A stretch of 64,000 nucleotides of DNA, taken from a virus. How positions within the stretch are numbered: position 1 is the stretch's first letter; the number at the start of each line of letters is the position of its first letter. Both the position numbers and the translations under genes were made by a program. Shown here piece after piece: positions 53,752 to 61,118 of this stretch. Location of the stretch: IMG/VR virus record IMGVR_UViG_3300035670_009638, positions 1-64,000 of that record. The stretch is one strand, 5' to 3'. Under the pieces are notes generated by a model, which was not told the origin of the DNA, made no database searches, and saw only the letters and a program-made list of their open reading frames with translations.

Positions 53752-54207
53752 TTAATCTTCAATCTTTTTCTTTTTTCCTTTGAAAATATGAGGCATGCTA
53801 ACAAAAATATTTATATCAACTTTTGAACCAGGAAGATATTTGTTAACAAAATAATTAAAGAATTGAACATCATCTTCAAGATTCAAAAGGTTAGAAGATC
53901 TTTGGAATGCATTGATTTGCTTAACTTTATTGTTTTCATCAAATATGAAATGAATTGTTGAAATACATTCTTCTGAATGATACATAACTTGTCTTTCTGA
54001 AGTTATCCATCCATGTTCATACTTGAATAACAAATGTCTTAGCTGCATTTCAAGTGAAGTATAATATGGTTCATCAGAAGGTGGAAAATCAGTTTTTGTA
54101 ACTGGATTAATCAAGAGGAATGGCTCAAATAGAACCATATCCTCAGTCTCTTTTGAAACTAATAATTCATCAACAACTGGTAGTTCATATTGAAAACTTG
54201 TGAGCAT
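53752..54207 (-). CDS. Hypothetical, perhaps thymidylate-synthase-like (151 aa)
   Basis: Family uncertain. The C-terminal half reads I-N-A-F-Q-R-S-S-N-L-L ... F-N-Y-F-V-N-K-Y-L ... I-F-V-S-M-P-H-I-F, which resembles the Q-R-S-x-D and H-I-Y regions of thymidylate synthase and dUMP/dCMP hydroxymethylase, but the catalytic cysteine motif (P-C-H) is not present and the chain is half the usual size. It overlaps the ThyX stop (TAATG) and is thus co-translated. It could be a degenerate TS used as an accessory protein. The tail is very basic (K-G-K-K-K-K-I-E-D). Confidence 0.5.
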   Translation of the reverse strand: MLTSFQYELPVVDELLVSKETEDMVLFEPFLLINPVTKTDFPPSDEPYYTSLEMQLRHLLFKYEHGWITSERQVMYHSEECISTIHFIFDENNKVKQINAFQRSSNLLNLEDDVQFFNYFVNKYLPGSKVDINIFVSMPHIFKGKKKKIED

Positions 54208-55175
54208 TAAAGATTACCTCCACGAAGTTCTTCCATGTATTTTTTAGATTGAGCAGCAAGTAATTCAAGCTCTTTCTTATACTCAGCAAACATCTTCTGG
54301 AAGATTGTTGGACCTTCTGGAGGATTTGTTCCATTAACTTCCTCACGATATGCTTGATAGATAAAGTCTTTCTCGTTCCATTCGAATTTGTCTGAGTTTT
54401 CTTCAGGGAAGTATAAGTTTGTTGCATGTCCATTACGAGCATTTTTAATGTAATGGAATGATGGCATTTCAAAATCAATAATGTTCAAGTGAGCAATTGG
54501 ATATGCTTTACATACTGCTAACCACATTTGATATGCAATGATGTTATCTGATTTTGGTTGAATTTGTCGGTCAATACGTTGCTTAACAAATCCAAGTAAA
54601 TCTTTAAAGTTACAACTTGCATAATAGAAATTGTCATGGTTTTTATTAAGAATTAATCGAGCATCCATAATTGAAATTTGTTTAGAATCAATCATGTCTT
54701 GATATAACTTTCTGCATTCATAAGTTAATTGTTTATATCGTTCATAGAATTCTGGAGAGTTTTGAATAGCTTCTGGAACTACTGCTGTATGATGGGTTAA
54801 CCAGCGATCTCCAGTACACTGAGCTGAGAATGAGAAAGTTCGATGGCGAATTAAATGAGTTACGTCCTGAACTGAAATACCTTCAATTCGGAAAGTTAAA
54901 CGAATTGTTTCAAGAATAGAAGGTAAAGTTTTGAAAGTGAAAGCTTTCTCGATATCTTCAACTACTTGTTCCATAGAATATTCTTGTCCAGGCTCATCTG
55001 CCCAAGTTGCATTTACATAACCAGGAAGGTAATTAACAATGTTTTGCCATGGAGTATGATCGACTAGGGTAACATTAATATTCTCTAAGTCATTAACAAA
55101 CTCAAAATCTGGTTCTTCACCGAAACGTAATTCCATTGGTAATTTTACAGGTTCAAGATTGTTATTTTTTGGCAT
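54207..55175 (-). CDS. thyX: Flavin-dependent thymidylate synthase ThyX-like
   Basis: 322 residues, at the long end for ThyX. The signature R-H-R-x-x-S-x-x-x-x-S/T-x-x-R is present as R-H-R-T-F-S-F-S-A-Q-C-T-G-D-R (about 110-124), with Q-C-T where the usual enzyme has E-Q-S-x-R, so it is a divergent member. It would methylate dUMP to dTMP using FADH2 and methylene-tetrahydrofolate; a modified activity is conceivable given the altered motif. The ATG follows CGGAGG(N8). An ORF extends 26 codons further up, past the promoter start, and is rejected. Confidence 0.85.
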   Translation of the reverse strand: MPKNNNLEPVKLPMELRFGEEPDFEFVNDLENINVTLVDHTPWQNIVNYLPGYVNATWADEPGQEYSMEQVVEDIEKAFTFKTLPSILETIRLTFRIEGISVQDVTHLIRHRTFSFSAQCTGDRWLTHHTAVVPEAIQNSPEFYERYKQLTYECRKLYQDMIDSKQISIMDARLILNKNHDNFYYASCNFKDLLGFVKQRIDRQIQPKSDNIIAYQMWLAVCKAYPIAHLNIIDFEMPSFHYIKNARNGHATNLYFPEENSDKFEWNEKDFIYQAYREEVNGTNPPEGPTIFQKMFAEYKKELELLAAQSKKYMEELRGGNL

Positions 55176-55238
55176 AATAGAAAACCTCCGATTGATTAAA
55201 TAATTTTTTAAATAAGTTATTAAATAACTCACATTGTA

Positions 55239-55266
55239 TTTATATCTGATCAAATAAAAATGTAAA
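55239..55266 (-). promoter_or_regulatory. N16-type phage promoter of thyX
   Basis: Minus sense TTTACATTTTT...TCAGATATAAATACAATGTGAG; TTAAATAA words lie on both sides. Confidence 0.75.
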
Positions 55267-55289
55267 TCATTTTTTAAATAATTTTTTAT

Positions 55290-55889
55290 TTAAAACCAAA
55301 TTGTTGTTTTATCTAGGCTAAATCTTTCGCTGTAGTAAGGCTCCTCTGACTTCTTGCCAATTGGAATAAACATGATGGGAACTAGATTTTCTGGAACATC
55401 AAATGAACCTTCAAATTGTTCTCTGTCAAATCCACCAATAATTCCAGTGTTGTAGCCTTTAGATTCGGCTGCATAAACTAATGTCATTGCTGCCAACGGA
55501 GCATTAACAAAAGCATGTTCTAAAGCATCATAGTAATCTTCATAAGCTTTTTCTACTTGTTTCTTTAATTTCGCCTTAACAAAATCATTCATATAACCTT
55601 TTTCGACCAAAGGATTATAAACTTCGTCAAAATTTAGATCAGCATCAATGTCCGCAAGAACTGCCACAACAGCACTAGAATTAATAATTTGATTTTGATA
55701 GTAGGCAATTGGTAGAAGTTGTTCTTTTGATTCTTTACTTTCAAAAACAAAGAACTTCCAATGTTGTAGGTTCCAAGCCGAAGGAGACTTACCTGATAAA
55801 GTTAAAATCTCCTCCAGATCCTCCCTAGGAATCTTAAAATTTGGGTCGAATGAAGTTGTGTTTTTACGATTCAAAATTATCTCTTTCAT
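55290..55889 (-). CDS. Nitroreductase-family protein
   Basis: 199 residues. R-K-N-T-T-S-F-D near the start, the S-P-S-A-W-N-L-Q-H-W-K-F motif (about 35-46) for FMN binding, and G-Y-N-T-G-I-I-G-G-F near 144-153 define the nitroreductase fold. Members reduce nitro or quinone compounds with NAD(P)H; some use the flavin for other chemistry. No obvious need in a phage is known to me. Start codon overlaps the RNase H stop (ATGA). It is co-transcribed with RNase H and the kinase fusion. Confidence 0.86.
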   Translation of the reverse strand: MKEIILNRKNTTSFDPNFKIPREDLEEILTLSGKSPSAWNLQHWKFFVFESKESKEQLLPIAYYQNQIINSSAVVAVLADIDADLNFDEVYNPLVEKGYMNDFVKAKLKKQVEKAYEDYYDALEHAFVNAPLAAMTLVYAAESKGYNTGIIGGFDREQFEGSFDVPENLVPIMFIPIGKKSEEPYYSERFSLDKTTIWF

Positions 55890-56338
55890 ATCATCTCATC
55901 CATTGCTTTATTTGCTAATTCATCTGCTCTCTCATTTCCAGGTTCACCGGAATGGCCTTTGACTTTAGTGAATTGGATAAATGCAAACTTATTAATCAAA
56001 TCAATAAGTTCAATCCACAATTCTCTGTTTTCAACTGGAGTTTTAGCTGATGTAACCCATCCATTATTCATCCATTTGACATACCATTTTTGGTTGATGC
56101 AATTACATACATAAGCTGAATCAGTTCGTACTTCAACAGGGATATTAAACTTTTTCATAGCTCTGAGGCCTTCAATAGCAGCTTTTAATTCCATTTGATT
56201 ATTAGTTACATTTCTAAAACCTTGATACAATTCTTTGGTGTGTTCTCCGTATTGAAGAACAACACCATAACCTCCAATTGAATTAGTTTTACTATTACCT
56301 CTCGAACCGCCATCAACGTAAATTACAACTCTACTCAT
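55886..56338 (-). CDS. rnhA: Ribonuclease HI
   Basis: 150 residues, normal length. Catalytic carboxylates: D9 (V-D-G-G-S-R-G-N), E50 (Q-M-E-L), D73 (R-T-D-S-A-Y-V) and D139 (R-A-D-E-L-A-N), with the K-G-H-S loop histidine H129. It degrades RNA in RNA-DNA hybrids, removing primers made by the phage primase. Its start overlaps the stop of the GIY-YIG/kinase gene (TAATG), preceded by AAGGAGGAATTCTTTA. Confidence 0.95.
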   Translation of the reverse strand: MSRVVIYVDGGSRGNSKTNSIGGYGVVLQYGEHTKELYQGFRNVTNNQMELKAAIEGLRAMKKFNIPVEVRTDSAYVCNCINQKWYVKWMNNGWVTSAKTPVENRELWIELIDLINKFAFIQFTKVKGHSGEPGNERADELANKAMDEMI

Positions 56339-57366
56339 TAAAGAATTCCTCCTTCAATAAGTTCTTTAACAATTTCTGAAACGTGTTTCTCGGTTGTATC
56401 AATTTTGATTTTGTTTTTATATGCAGAATTATCAAAGTAAAATTCCATAACTGCTTTATGATAATCAAAATCTAGTATTTCATGGTTTGTTTCAATACAT
56501 CTTCTTTCTAATTCTTCTGTCGAGCAATCAATATAAATTGCTAAAACACAATCTGATTTTGCAAGTTGGATTTCCATTTCCTTATAAGTTTCTTTTAGAT
56601 CGTCGCTTTTTTCAAAAATATCACAATATGCTTGGAAAGATTCGGGTCCTCTATCCATTGTCATATGTTTATATTTTGTTTGTTTATCAATTTCATTGAT
56701 TAATGTATCTTTACCAGCTCGATCTACAGCAGAAATAACAATTATTTTTGGAGAAGACTCAAGAATATATTCCATTCTAATTCCTTCCAAATGTTTATAT
56801 TTTGAATAAGGAGTTTTATAAGGTTCTCCAGTTCTTAATAGTTCTTTTACTTTTCCTGAACTTAGTCCAAAATTTTCTTTAAAGTATTTGTAAGCTTCTC
56901 CAACAAAATTAAAGAAAATTTGTTTCCCATCAGGCATTATAAGTTTGCATTTCCTTCTTGATGGAGAGGGTTTGCCATACATTCCATTGTTTTTTCCTAA
57001 AACTCTTTCTTTCTGTTCATCTGACCATTTATTTCCGTAATTTGGATTATCTTGTCCCTTATACATTTCAGAGAATTCAATTCTTGTTTTCTCTGAAATT
57101 CTTTCTCCTTCTTTTTTATTAAATCTGGCTTCACCTAAATTATGGTATCTTTTTGTAAGTATTTCTTCGTATTTAAAAGCTATCATCTTATCATCAAATT
57201 CTTTTACAATTTCAATATCAACACTTTCTTTAAGGTAAGGTCGTTGGTGCCAATCGCCATATGCTCTACCACCAGAACCTTTACCAACATAAAGAACTTC
57301 TCCAGTTTCTTTATCTTTGTGGATATAAACATAATGTTTAGTAGTAATTGAGATTTGTTTAGTCAT
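56338..57366 (-). CDS. GIY-YIG endonuclease fused to a nucleotide kinase
   Basis: 342 residues in one frame. Residues 10-80 are GIY-YIG (H-Y-V-Y-I-H; V-L-Y-V-G-K-G; glutamate in F-K-Y-E-E-I-L). Residues about 100-195 have NUMOD3-like G-K-N-N-G-M-Y-G-K-P and a NUMOD1-like helix. From about 206 a P-loop kinase follows: I-I-V-I-S-A-V-D-R-A-G-K-D-T with Walker A at 212-221, M-D-R-G-P-E-S and a lid E-L-E-R-R-C, resembling thymidylate or other dNMP kinases. M198 has AAGGA six bases before it, so the kinase (145 aa) may also be made alone. It looks like a homing gene that landed at the kinase start. N16-type promoter upstream. Confidence 0.85.
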   Translation of the reverse strand: MTKQISITTKHYVYIHKDKETGEVLYVGKGSGGRAYGDWHQRPYLKESVDIEIVKEFDDKMIAFKYEEILTKRYHNLGEARFNKKEGERISEKTRIEFSEMYKGQDNPNYGNKWSDEQKERVLGKNNGMYGKPSPSRRKCKLIMPDGKQIFFNFVGEAYKYFKENFGLSSGKVKELLRTGEPYKTPYSKYKHLEGIRMEYILESSPKIIVISAVDRAGKDTLINEIDKQTKYKHMTMDRGPESFQAYCDIFEKSDDLKETYKEMEIQLAKSDCVLAIYIDCSTEELERRCIETNHEILDFDYHKAVMEFYFDNSAYKNKIKIDTTEKHVSEIVKELIEGGIL

Positions 57367-57405
57367 AACTCTTATAACCTCCGATTTATTTATTTCTCAT
57401 AACTT

Positions 57406-57433
57406 TTATATCTGTTATGACTGAAACGTAAAT
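57406..57433 (-). promoter_or_regulatory. N16-type phage promoter flanked by CATAAC/GTTATG
   Basis: Minus sense TTTACGTTTC...ACAGATATAAAA. CATAAC before and GTTATGAC inside the spacer form an inverted repeat across the -10, matching the words around the RacA-like gene; regulation by that protein is possible. Confidence 0.7.
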
Positions 57434-57564
57434 CGAATAGGTTAATAAAATTTCAATTTTATAATAAAAAATGAGCTCAGTTTTCATCAAACTCACTACG
57501 TTAAGACTATTAAGTTGGTTTATATGTAATAAAATTTGGGCATGATATAATATATCCTAAATAG

Positions 57565-57594
57565 CAAAAAATAAAGCAGAGACAAACTCTGCTT
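57565..57594 (-). terminator. Intrinsic terminator after the glycosyltransferase gene
   Basis: Minus sense AAGCAGAG-TTTGT-CTCTGCTT, then TATTTTTTGC. Confidence 0.88.
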
Positions 57595-58972
57595 ATATAA
57601 CTTCTCTAATTGCTTTACCAGATTTACCAGTAAAAATAGATATTTTATTTTCTTCAATAGCTCCAGGAACCATAGGAATTAAATTGCCTTCTTCATACAG
57701 CTCCACAAACTTTTCTGCTTTTGAAATAGATTTTGTAAGATACTCAACAAGTTCAAAATCGCTTTCGAACTTATAAGGATCTTTTGTAATGTTGAATAGT
57801 TGGGACATAAGCTTAGGTAGAACAACAGAATTATCATATTCATTCATTAATACATTGAATGCTGTGTCTCGATATAACTGTTGTAACTCTGGATTTTCAG
57901 CAACTCGTTTCATTTCTTGAATCGCATCATGAGGATTATCTTCATCCATATAAATAGCAAAATTCGGAATATCGATATATCTTACTTCATCTACAGTTTT
58001 ACATTCTTCTGCCCATTCTTTGTCTACAACTAAAATAGCTCCCGCACAAATGGCTTCTTGCATTGTATATTCTAATCGATCACCATAGAAGGACTTATCA
58101 ATTCCTGTTTTGAACTTGAAAAGAGTACAAGCGAATAAGCTTTGATTAAATTTGTTCAGGACTTCTTCTCGTTCAATTCTTCCGTATGTTGGAACAATAG
58201 GATTTTCATTCTTAGGAAGAGTAGGCTGCAATAAATTATCGCAGTTTGGATGACTTAGGATTTGTTGCTTACAACCAATTCCTGTGTCCATTCCATAAAT
58301 AACCGGCTGTATTCCAGCTTCGTAAACTGCCTCTGAAATATCTAAAAGTCGTCTTGGACCCTTATACAATACAAATCTACCAATATAGGTTAGATTGTTT
58401 TCACGTTTAGAATTCTTATAGAAGTGCTGAAATCTTTTTACGTCAGTCCATAAATGCATTGGGAAAGCTCTGTCTCTTTTAGATGGAAGTTTCTTCACTA
58501 AAGAATTCATATAGTAACTTTCCGAAGAATGGTTATAAACCGCATCAGACTCGTTTATATAAGACCAACAGAATGGAGTTTCTTTTATTGCTTTGACAAA
58601 AGATGTATGTTGCATTTGAACTTTAACTGGAGTAATTTTTTTATACATCTTATGAAACTCAAGAACATCTTCTTTTTTAAGGCCACTATGAGGTTTCGCT
58701 GGGTTGATCAGAATTACTAAATCATACTTTTCGTTGATTTCATTAGTAATTTCATCGATATTCTCTCTTGAGAAAATTGTGTGTTCATGGATATATCCAT
58801 CTTTATATTCTGGCTTTTTCCTTTTCCATGGAGCATGGTAGTAGTAAGTATGGAATTCTACATCATTTTTTAATCCCCAACGAAACATTTCCTCGACTGA
58901 GGTTGATTCACCATCAATCAGCCGAGGGTAACCACGAAGTATAGCGACTTTTTTACCAGAATAATTGTTCAT
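57593..58972 (-). CDS. Glycosyltransferase (GT-B, GT4-like)
   Basis: 459 residues. The N-terminal half is a Rossmann-like domain (V-A-I-L-R-G-Y-P; L-V-I-L-I-N-P-A-K-P-H). The C-terminal half shows L-T-Y-I-G-R-F-V-L-Y-K-G-P-R-R-L-L-D, the nucleotide-sugar binding entry of GT4 enzymes, and E-Y-T-M-Q-E-A-I-C-A-G-A-I, in the place of the E-x7-E motif. It could glucosylate phage DNA, a virion protein or a host surface polymer; no base-modifying partner is certain here. The ATG used follows GGAGGAATTAAAT; an earlier ATG lies on the ribosome site itself. Confidence 0.82.
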   Translation of the reverse strand: MNNYSGKKVAILRGYPRLIDGESTSVEEMFRWGLKNDVEFHTYYYHAPWKRKKPEYKDGYIHEHTIFSRENIDEITNEINEKYDLVILINPAKPHSGLKKEDVLEFHKMYKKITPVKVQMQHTSFVKAIKETPFCWSYINESDAVYNHSSESYYMNSLVKKLPSKRDRAFPMHLWTDVKRFQHFYKNSKRENNLTYIGRFVLYKGPRRLLDISEAVYEAGIQPVIYGMDTGIGCKQQILSHPNCDNLLQPTLPKNENPIVPTYGRIEREEVLNKFNQSLFACTLFKFKTGIDKSFYGDRLEYTMQEAICAGAILVVDKEWAEECKTVDEVRYIDIPNFAIYMDEDNPHDAIQEMKRVAENPELQQLYRDTAFNVLMNEYDNSVVLPKLMSQLFNITKDPYKFESDFELVEYLTKSISKAEKFVELYEEGNLIPMVPGAIEENKISIFTGKSGKAIREVI

Positions 58973-58986
58973 ATTTAATTCCTCCA

Positions 58987-59547
58987 TTATTTAGATTCCT
59001 CAGTAATTTTATCTTCAAGTTTTTGAATTAAACGAGCAACTCTTTCTTGAGCCCCTTCATTAATATCTCTCATTTGGGGTGTTTGATTGCCTAAACTAAT
59101 TTCACGATTAGAGTATTGAAGGACTGAAACTGTATCAGCTAATTTAGTGACCAAGTAAGGAATTGTCTCTTGCTTTTCTTCTTCAATGAATTTCTTGTAT
59201 GAATCCAAGTATTCTGGCATATTTTGTTCCAAAGCAATTACTTCAGCTTGCTCACAAGCTTCTCTTAATGCAGGATTATTTACTTTTGTGTCATATGGAA
59301 TATCTCCAACCATTAGTTCTGGAATATCATGAACTGTTGCAAATTCTAAAGCTTTATATTTAATTTCATCACTTAAGTTGAACATTTTAACAATTTTTAA
59401 GACAGTTGTAATTACATAAAACGAATGTTCGGCAACATTTTCATGTTTAATCTTTGGTCTGTTATTGTATCGAATAATCTCACCAAGACCTAAAATTGTA
59501 GTATCACCTAACGTACGAACTTTACCACGATTGAAATATCCTGACAT
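58987..59547 (-). CDS. HD-domain 5'-deoxynucleotidase (YfbR-like)
   Basis: 186 residues. HD-domain ligands: H in N-V-A-E-H-S (about 40-43), H-D in A-T-V-H-D-I-P-E-L (about 72-78) with M-V-G-D-I-P-Y-D-T-K following, and D in K-L-A-D-T-V-S-V-L-Q-Y (about 134-144). R near residue 26 fits the substrate arginine of YfbR. Enzymes of this kind remove phosphate from dNMPs, which balances pools or clears host-type nucleotides. CGGAGGAATGCTAT precedes the ATG. Forms an operon with the glycosyltransferase downstream. Confidence 0.86.
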   Translation of the reverse strand: MSGYFNRGKVRTLGDTTILGLGEIIRYNNRPKIKHENVAEHSFYVITTVLKIVKMFNLSDEIKYKALEFATVHDIPELMVGDIPYDTKVNNPALREACEQAEVIALEQNMPEYLDSYKKFIEEEKQETIPYLVTKLADTVSVLQYSNREISLGNQTPQMRDINEGAQERVARLIQKLEDKITEESK

Positions 59548-59580
59548 ATAGCATTCCTCCGATTGATTTAGTAATTGGGT

Positions 59581-59600
59581 GGAAGGGATTAAACCCTTCC
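59581..59600 (-). terminator. Hairpin after the thioredoxin-like gene
   Basis: GGAAGGG-ATTAAA-CCCTTCC, seven perfect pairs, without a clear T-run on the minus strand. Confidence 0.5.
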
Positions 59601-59602
59601 GT

Positions 59603-59869
59603 TTAAACTAATCCTCTCTTTTCAAAAATTGAACGAAGTTTTGTTTGGCCAACACCACGAACTTTTTCGATTTCATTACCTTCATCATCAACAAGAACAA
59701 ATGTTGGAGATTACATAACTCCGTATTTTACAGCCAATTCATTAGCTCGATCATCGTCATTAAATAGAATAAGAGTTTCATCTGGTTGAGTCTTTAATTC
59801 TTCTTTTATAAATGAATCTGCCATTTTACAAGGTGTGCAGTTATTTTGTTTAAACATTAGTAATTTCAT
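59603..59869 (-). pseudogene. Thioredoxin-like gene interrupted by a TAA codon
   Basis: Reading from an ATG with GGAGGAACTTCT before it gives M-K-L-L-M-F-K-Q-N-N-C-T-P-C-K-M, a thioredoxin/glutaredoxin active site (C11-T-P-C14). The frame continues through A-N-E-L-A-V-K-Y-G-V-M, meets TAA at codon 53 (59711-59713), and goes on in the same frame with S-P-T-F-V-L-V-D-D-E-G-N-E-I, the cis-proline loop and last strands, to a normal stop at codon 89. A single-base change (for example TCA or CAA to TAA) explains it. The gene is dead, read through, or carries a sequence error. The upstream half alone could not fold as thioredoxin. Confidence 0.85.
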
Positions 59870-59923
59870 AGAAGTTCCTCCAATAAAATATTAAATAAAG
59901 TATTATTTAATTTATTATTGAAA

Positions 59924-60382
59924 TTATTCAATAAGACCTTCATAATAAATTTCTTCACCAAGAATTGCTGCTTCAAGTTCTTCGACTGTTCGACAGGCTG
60001 CAACTCCAGACTCAGCTAACATCAAGTTAAACATGCCATCTTTTCCAAGAGTAAAAGCAACATAAATTACTGGAATTTTTGAAGCAAAAGCATGACCAGC
60101 TTCAAAAATAGTTCCCATATCTTTTCCATCTGTAATAGCAATTAGGAACTCAGCTCCTTCAATTCCTTTAACATTCATTTCGAAAGATTTCTTACGAACT
60201 TCTGGAGAAGAAATAGGACCGATAGCTGACTGTTTTCGTGGTGAAAAATATGTGAATCCATGTTTTTCTAGTAATGTTTCTACTAAAGCAACACGAGTGA
60301 TTTGATCTGGATTAAAGAACGGTGCTGCAATATAAACATGATGTTTCTTTCCTTCTTTTAATGAACGAGTAGTTTGAGTCAT
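59924..60382 (-). CDS. Nucleoside 2-deoxyribosyltransferase-like protein
   Basis: 152 residues. V-Y-I-A-A-P-F-F-N-P-D-Q near the start, F-E-M-N-V-K-G-I-E-G-A-E-F-L-I-A-I-T-D-G-K-D-M-G-T-I-F-E-A-G-H-A (single residues, about 67-98) carry the conserved D and E of the family, with glutamate E94 the likely nucleophile. It would exchange bases on deoxynucleosides or hydrolyse (d)NMP glycosidic bonds. Normal length. CGGAGGAAATAAATC precedes the ATG, and an N16-type promoter lies 60 bp upstream. Part of the nucleotide-metabolism block. Confidence 0.87.
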   Translation of the reverse strand: MTQTTRSLKEGKKHHVYIAAPFFNPDQITRVALVETLLEKHGFTYFSPRKQSAIGPISSPEVRKKSFEMNVKGIEGAEFLIAITDGKDMGTIFEAGHAFASKIPVIYVAFTLGKDGMFNLMLAESGVAACRTVEELEAAILGEEIYYEGLIE

Positions 60383-60442
60383 GATTTATTTCCTCCGATT
60401 TCATATTTTTATTTCGTGAGTATTTATATCTCTCACATTGTA

Positions 60443-60470
60443 TTTATATCTGCTACTTGAAAAATGTAAA
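60443..60470 (-). promoter_or_regulatory. N16-type phage promoter
   Basis: Minus sense TTTACATTTTT...GCAGATATAAATACAATGTGAGA, before the deoxyribosyltransferase gene and back-to-back with the RacA-like gene promoter. Confidence 0.75.
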
Positions 60471-60489
60471 TTAAAAAACAAAAATTAAA

Positions 60490-60530
60490 TTTAATATATT
60501 TTTCAATTCTGTTATAATAGTTATAACTAC
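60490..60530 (+). promoter_or_regulatory. Promoter and operator of the RacA-like gene
   Basis: Plus-strand TGTTATAAT (extended -10, 60510-60518) with a weak TTTAAT at -35; AGTTATAACT, a perfect palindrome, overlaps the predicted start point (60519-60528). Autoregulation is likely. Confidence 0.55.
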
Positions 60531-60551
60531 TATAATCGGGGGAATTGAATA

Positions 60552-61082
60552 ATGGGAGTCTACATTAAAATTGACGATGTCGCCAAAGCTATAGGTTTAT
60601 CTCCTTCTACTATTAAAAAATATTACTTGATGGTAGAAGATTATGGTTATAGGTTTGCAAGGAATAACCAAGGACAATTAATCTTCTCAGATCAAGATAT
60701 AAATATGTTCAGAAAAATAATTCAACTCAAGAATGAGCCTAATATGAGTGTACAAAAAGCAGTAGAAAAAGTTGTATCAAGCATAACTTCTATAACTGTC
60801 TACAACGAAAGCTCCAACAGTTCAAACAGTTATAACATTGATTTGTTGTCAGATGATATAAACGAAATTAAAGAGTTTATAAAAGTTCAAGCTGAAGTGA
60901 ATAAATCTCTTTTAACTGAGTTACAAGATACAAAGAAATATATAGCAAACAGGCTAGAAGAAAGAGATCAGACTCTTATGCTTGCTTTAAAAGAAACAAT
61001 GGAGACTAAAAAGCTGATCTCTGACAGGCAGAATAAAAAGTGGTGGCAGATATTCAAGAAAAGTCATAACAATCATGACTAA
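60552..61082 (+). CDS. RacA-like MerR-HTH / coiled-coil protein
   Basis: 176 residues, the only plus-strand gene of this half. Residues 4-72 form a MerR-type winged helix (I-D-D-V-A-K-A-I-G-L-S-P-S-T-I-K-K-Y-Y). A serine/asparagine-rich linker leads to a coiled coil (about 105-160). The end, N-K-K-W-W-Q-I-F-K-K-S, is basic and aromatic and could insert into membrane. This order matches Bacillus RacA, which tethers the chromosome origin to the pole, and similar plasmid proteins. Words of the type GTTATAAC or GTTATGAC occur before, inside and after the gene. A role in anchoring, segregating or regulating phage DNA is likely. GGGGGAATTGAATA precedes the ATG. Confidence 0.7.
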   Translation: MGVYIKIDDVAKAIGLSPSTIKKYYLMVEDYGYRFARNNQGQLIFSDQDINMFRKIIQLKNEPNMSVQKAVEKVVSSITSITVYNESSNSSNSYNIDLLSDDINEIKEFIKVQAEVNKSLLTELQDTKKYIANRLEERDQTLMLALKETMETKKLISDRQNKKWWQIFKKSHNNHD

Positions 61083-61112
61083 TAGACATGACCGTTATGA
61101 CTGATATAATCG
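61067..61112. repeat. GTTATGACT repeats after the RacA-like gene
   Basis: GTCATAAC, CATGACT, CATGACC, then GTTATGACT twice (61092 and 61107), within 46 bp that include the gene's stop. Likely binding sites for its product. Confidence 0.5.
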
Positions 61113-61118
61113 TTATGA

